Assembly (NCBI RefSeq): GCF_000316115.1
Contig: NZ_JH993797.1
Location: 1,040,486-1,104,485, forward strand
Direction: 5' to 3'
Source of the DNA: Leptolyngbya sp. PCC 7375
Lineage (GTDB): Bacteria > Cyanobacteriota > Cyanobacteriia > Phormidesmidales > Phormidesmidaceae
DNA length: 64,000 nucleotides
The translations under genes were made by a program, and so were the position numbers. Below are positions 60,963 to 64,000 of this stretch, in pieces. Below the pieces are notes generated by a model. That model was not told where the DNA came from and searched no databases. It was given only the letters and a program-made list of their open reading frames with translations. Within the stretch, counting starts at the first letter, position 1, and each line of letters opens with the position of its first letter.

Positions 60963-61624
60963 AGTACATGCGCCTTGATTACGAAGGTATCCTCCCCTTA
61001 TGAAGGGGAGGTACGTAGGTGCAGGGGGGTGTCCACACAAGTACTGAAAACTAGCAGTTGCGGTTGACTCACCCCCTCTAACTCCCCCTAAAGCCCTCCG
61101 GGCATGGGCTAAAGCCTAAGGTCAGGGGGAGGACTGGAGCTTCCTCCCTTACCAAGGCTACCGTGTATACATAAGTCGGAGAGTTGCTCCAAATCTCGAG
61201 CCCTCATCCCCCAACCCCTTACTCCCTAAGGGAGAAGGGGGGCCTGGCCTCAAAGTCCTTCGCCCCCAGGGAGAAGGATTTAGGATGAGGGCCAATTCAA
61301 GGTCAGGTCTACTTTTTGGGACATTATCTTCTAGATGTGTTATACACCGTAGCCCCTTACCAAGGAGGGATTAAGGGGGGTAATACAGGAGTCTGAACTC
61401 TCTGCCGAGATATGTGTACACCGTAGCTCTTGAAGGGGGGATTAAAGGGATTAAAGGTAGGGCTGATTCATTTTTCCGTTTGCAGGAAAGCATGTAAATA
61501 AAGTAGTTTTATAAGAATGTCTTGTTTCTTCCGCGCAATCTAAACATTAGTCTCATGGCTTAAAACATCAACTCTTCAAGCCTCCGTCATCCCCTTTCAA
61601 CTCTTCTCTCCCATCGCTTACCTA
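60963..61624. repeat. 662-bp repeat-filled gap between metY and metX
   Basis: No gene or riboswitch is seen. The region is made of short C- and G-rich dispersed repeats: CCTCCCCTTATGAAGGGGAG-type hairpins near 61000, CCCTCATCCCCCAACCCCTT near 61201 facing GGATTTAGGATGAGGGCC near 61290, and repeated CTTACCAAGG or TACACCGTAGC motifs near 61150, 61345 and 61425. It is likely a graveyard of small non-autonomous elements. Confidence 0.75.
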
Positions 61625-62746
61625 ATGAGTATTGGCTCAGTCCAGACCAAGTTTTTCCACCTAGACGAACCGTTTCCTTTAGATTCAGGAGAATCTTTTG
61701 ACGCCGTCACCCTGGCCTATGAAACCTATGGCACCCTCAACAGCGACGCCAGTAATGCCATCCTGGTTCTACATGCCCTAACCGGTAGTCAGCATGCAGC
61801 TGGTATCAACAAAACAATACCAGGGGCGGAGTCCCTGTGGACAGATGACTGTGTTGTTGGCTGGTGGGACACCTTTATTGGTCCAGGTAAGGCCCTGGAT
61901 ACAAATCGTTATTTTGTTATCTGTGCTAACTACTTGGGGGGGTGCTACGGGTCAACAGGGCCACGCTCTATTAATCCACGCACGGGTAAGCCCTACGGTA
62001 GCCAGTTTCCCCAAGTGAGTGCCTGGGATGTGATTCGCAGTCAGCTACAGTTGCTCGATTTTCTAGGTATTGACTGTTTGCATGCTGTGATTGGTGGGTC
62101 AATGGGCGGTATGCTGTCGATTTTGTTAGCCACCCGCTGCCCCCACCGGGTCAAGAATGTTTTGCCCATCGCAACCGGATTAGAAACCACTGTGCTCCAT
62201 CGGGTCCATAACTTTGAGCAGATTCTATCGATTCGTAATGATCCCAAATTTCAAGGCGGCGACTACTACGATACAGAGCCACCCAAAGAAGGTTTGTTAT
62301 TAGCTCGGATTATTTCCCATAAAACCTTTGTGTCACTGGCCATAATGGAAAAACGGGCACGGCAAGAAATTACGATAGACCAGCCCATCGGGCAGTTTTA
62401 CGAACTATCTAACCCGATTGAGTCCTATATGTTCCATCAGGGCAAAAAATTTGCAGAGCGATTTGATGCCAATAGCTATCTACGCATTATGGATATGTGG
62501 CAGCGGTTTAGCCTAAATGCACAACAGCCAGCCTTATTTGAAAAATGTGCCCACCAGCAGTATCTGATTTTTAGCGTCGATTCTGATGTTTGTTTTTACC
62601 CAGAAGAACAAAAGGTAATTGTCAGGGCATTGAAAGCAGCCCAGATGAATGTGAAACACATTACAGTGCATTCTGATAAAGGCCATGATTCCTTTTTGCT
62701 AGAGCCAGATCTCTATGCACCGTATATCCAGTTTGTTTTAGATTGA
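61625..62746 (+). CDS. metX: Homoserine O-acetyltransferase (MetX)
   Basis: 373 residues, usual length. Alpha/beta-hydrolase acyltransferase features: LVLHALTGSQHAAG, ANYLGGCYGSTGPRS, nucleophile Ser in IGGSMGGMLS, Asp in FSVDSDVCFYPEE and His in SDKGHDSFLLE. It acetylates homoserine, giving the substrate of MetY at 59679. Together with thrC (45.7 kb) the window covers two competing homoserine exits, acetylation versus phosphorylation. ATG at 61625. Convergent with the HTTM gene, 42 bp apart. Confidence 0.93.
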   Translation: MSIGSVQTKFFHLDEPFPLDSGESFDAVTLAYETYGTLNSDASNAILVLHALTGSQHAAGINKTIPGAESLWTDDCVVGWWDTFIGPGKALDTNRYFVICANYLGGCYGSTGPRSINPRTGKPYGSQFPQVSAWDVIRSQLQLLDFLGIDCLHAVIGGSMGGMLSILLATRCPHRVKNVLPIATGLETTVLHRVHNFEQILSIRNDPKFQGGDYYDTEPPKEGLLLARIISHKTFVSLAIMEKRARQEITIDQPIGQFYELSNPIESYMFHQGKKFAERFDANSYLRIMDMWQRFSLNAQQPALFEKCAHQQYLIFSVDSDVCFYPEEQKVIVRALKAAQMNVKHITVHSDKGHDSFLLEPDLYAPYIQFVLD

Positions 62747-62788
62747 GACCATGCCACATTTTTAGGGCAATAGGCTGCGAGAACCTGA

Positions 62789-64000
62789 TCAGCTCCGTGG
62801 TCTGTACTTATAAAAATGCGTTTCCTCTAATTTGCCATAGTTGGGATCAGATGGATTATTAAAGTAATCCCAAACCCATCGTTGCACTTCAAATGCAGTA
62901 ATCCTGTTTTCTCCCTGGGCTTTCTGATTATGCACATCACCAAACGCCTGGAGTAGGCTGTCGCACTTTTTAACCTTGGCAGTAACCTCCTGATGACAGT
63001 CTCTAAAGGTTAGACGATAGCGAGTATTCATGGGTGCATAGATAAATTTATGAGTCGGCTCATGCACCTTTTCCCCAGAATCATAATGGGCAATCAGCTT
63101 ATTGTAGCCAACCATACCTGAGTCGTCATAGCCAGAGAACATTTGGAGAGAGGTTAGTGGGTAGTACTCCCGATGCTTCACCCAGATAAATGACATGGTA
63201 ACAATCAGCACCGAAACTAAAATCGGATAGAAAAATATCCGCTTGGGACGTAAGGTCTCTCCTTTAGGGGAGTTACTCTGGGCAAACTTAAACCAGCCAC
63301 GCCTATTCAACCAACGACGGATCGCCGTGTAATCATAAAAGATTAGCTGCACCAGAATTAAGTCAAAGAAGACAATATTTTGCAGAAAGATAATGCCCAC
63401 ATGCATTGCAGCCATCGCAGCTGGCATGATCCAGCGGGCCCAGCGGGAGAAGAGAACTAAACCATAGGCCAGCTCACCATATATCCCCAAAAAGCCCAAA
63501 AAGCCAAACACAATGTCAGGGGCATGAACCAAATGTAGGGAAATAGTCCAGTCAGTTTGCAGTGGCTCTAACGTGGTAGAGAGTAGTTTGGACTTGAGGT
63601 TCTGGGGAGCCCACCAGTAGAATCCAGAGAAGTAAATCTTACTCAGCCCGGCCTGAATATACGAAACCCCCAAAATTAGCCAACAAGCATAGCGTGCCCA
63701 AGCATAAATTGGCGCGGGTTCATCGGCGACGGGTACGGGCTCACCGCGCCGCTGTTTTAACCAGCGATCAACCGATAGCGCATCATTACACGGTGCAAAG
63801 GATAGGACGGCCAGCAGGTAAACGGGGAGCAGCCCAGTGTGGTAAAACCAGGTGTACTGTCGTAGAATACCGCCCAAAACCAGATAGAACAGGGCTCCCA
63901 ATGGCAGTACCCAGCGAGTCTTAAAGCCGATGGTACCTAAGATCAGTATAAGAGCCGTGATCCACTCAAAAAGCTGGAGGCTGGGCTGATGACGAGAGAA
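62789..64000 (-). CDS. HTTM-domain membrane protein, partial
   Basis: Open from the window's right edge (the frame runs through 64000 without a stop) to 62791, at least 404 residues. An in-frame TTG at 63901 is not the true start, because the frame continues upstream. Several membrane helices (for example YACWLILGVSYIQAGLSKIYF and IVFGFLGFLGIYGELAYGLVLFSRW) and the YYPLTSLQMFSGY block fit HTTM/vitamin K-dependent carboxylase-like proteins. The soluble C-terminus ends HFYKYRPRS. Function is unknown in bacteria. Convergent with metX. Confidence 0.85.
   Translation of the reverse strand, partial: FSRHQPSLQLFEWITALILILGTIGFKTRWVLPLGALFYLVLGGILRQYTWFYHTGLLPVYLLAVLSFAPCNDALSVDRWLKQRRGEPVPVADEPAPIYAWARYACWLILGVSYIQAGLSKIYFSGFYWWAPQNLKSKLLSTTLEPLQTDWTISLHLVHAPDIVFGFLGFLGIYGELAYGLVLFSRWARWIMPAAMAAMHVGIIFLQNIVFFDLILVQLIFYDYTAIRRWLNRRGWFKFAQSNSPKGETLRPKRIFFYPILVSVLIVTMSFIWVKHREYYPLTSLQMFSGYDDSGMVGYNKLIAHYDSGEKVHEPTHKFIYAPMNTRYRLTFRDCHQEVTAKVKKCDSLLQAFGDVHNQKAQGENRITAFEVQRWVWDYFNNPSDPNYGKLEETHFYKYRPRS

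Noticed and set aside
60963..61624. SAM riboswitch before metX
   Set aside because: The gap consists of GC-rich dispersed repeats; no SAM-I type pattern could be recognised by eye.

Overview
The window looks like chromosome from a cyanobacterium, probably one with a fairly large, repeat-rich genome. The HIP1 octamer GCGATCGC recurs throughout. There is a Mg-chelatase H-type gene, a Cph1-type phytochrome with Rcp1-like receivers, a heme oxygenase, an xisH/xisI pair, an NtcA-type promoter and many short palindromic intergenic repeats. I cannot name the species. I saw no rRNA, tRNA or CRISPR.

Region 1 (1-4.5 kb): the minus-strand 5' part of a chlH-like gene, which carries an in-frame palindromic repeat. 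Just upstream is a minus-strand xisH-xisI cassette flanked by two copies of a 161-bp segment that includes the chlH-like start.

Region 2 (4.6-17.2 kb): a dense accessory metabolic cluster. It holds a SnoaL-like protein, two MDR reductases, a double VOC protein, a DUF1838 protein, an Asp/Asn beta-hydroxylase-like protein, a dihydropyrimidinase-type amidohydrolase, a nitrilase homologue, an aldehyde dehydrogenase, a lipocalin-like protein, an alpha/beta-hydrolase, RidA and a cupin remnant. It suggests turnover of an amide, ureide or imide, but several members lack textbook catalytic residues.

Region 3 (17.3-22.8 kb): a phytochrome signalling block of receiver, Cph1-type kinase, receiver and hybrid kinase, the last three overlapping. 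Region 4 (23.0-28.2 kb): a NemR-like TetR gene with an operator inside its own promoter and a second copy before the next gene, followed by a beta-carbonic anhydrase-like protein, small proteins, PhzF, an atypical SDR and an LDH/MDH-like enzyme.

Region 5 (28.4-33.3 kb): a kinase-like protein, an intact 1315-bp IS4-family element with 16-bp inverted ends and a 9-bp target duplication lying in the end of fmdB, and fmdA behind an NtcA-type promoter. Region 6 (33.5-45 kb): an ABC exporter operon (ATPase, 787-aa FtsX permease, HlyD adaptor), a small repeat protein, FtsH, a radical-SAM activase-like protein, heme oxygenase, a pentapeptide-repeat protein and a TrkA-N potassium channel.

Region 7 (45-64 kb): a proteobacterial-type threonine synthase, a cysteine-hydrolase homologue, DUF2267, two GNATs, a ClpX-type zinc-finger gene broken by a nonsense codon, LtrA, an SDR, a LuxR regulator, a rhodanese, a DHFR-like protein, a secreted TPR protein, metY, metX and a partial HTTM membrane protein. 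Long gaps (7.2-7.5, 45.0-45.7, 47.1-47.7 and 61.0-61.6 kb) are mostly dispersed repeats and gene remnants.
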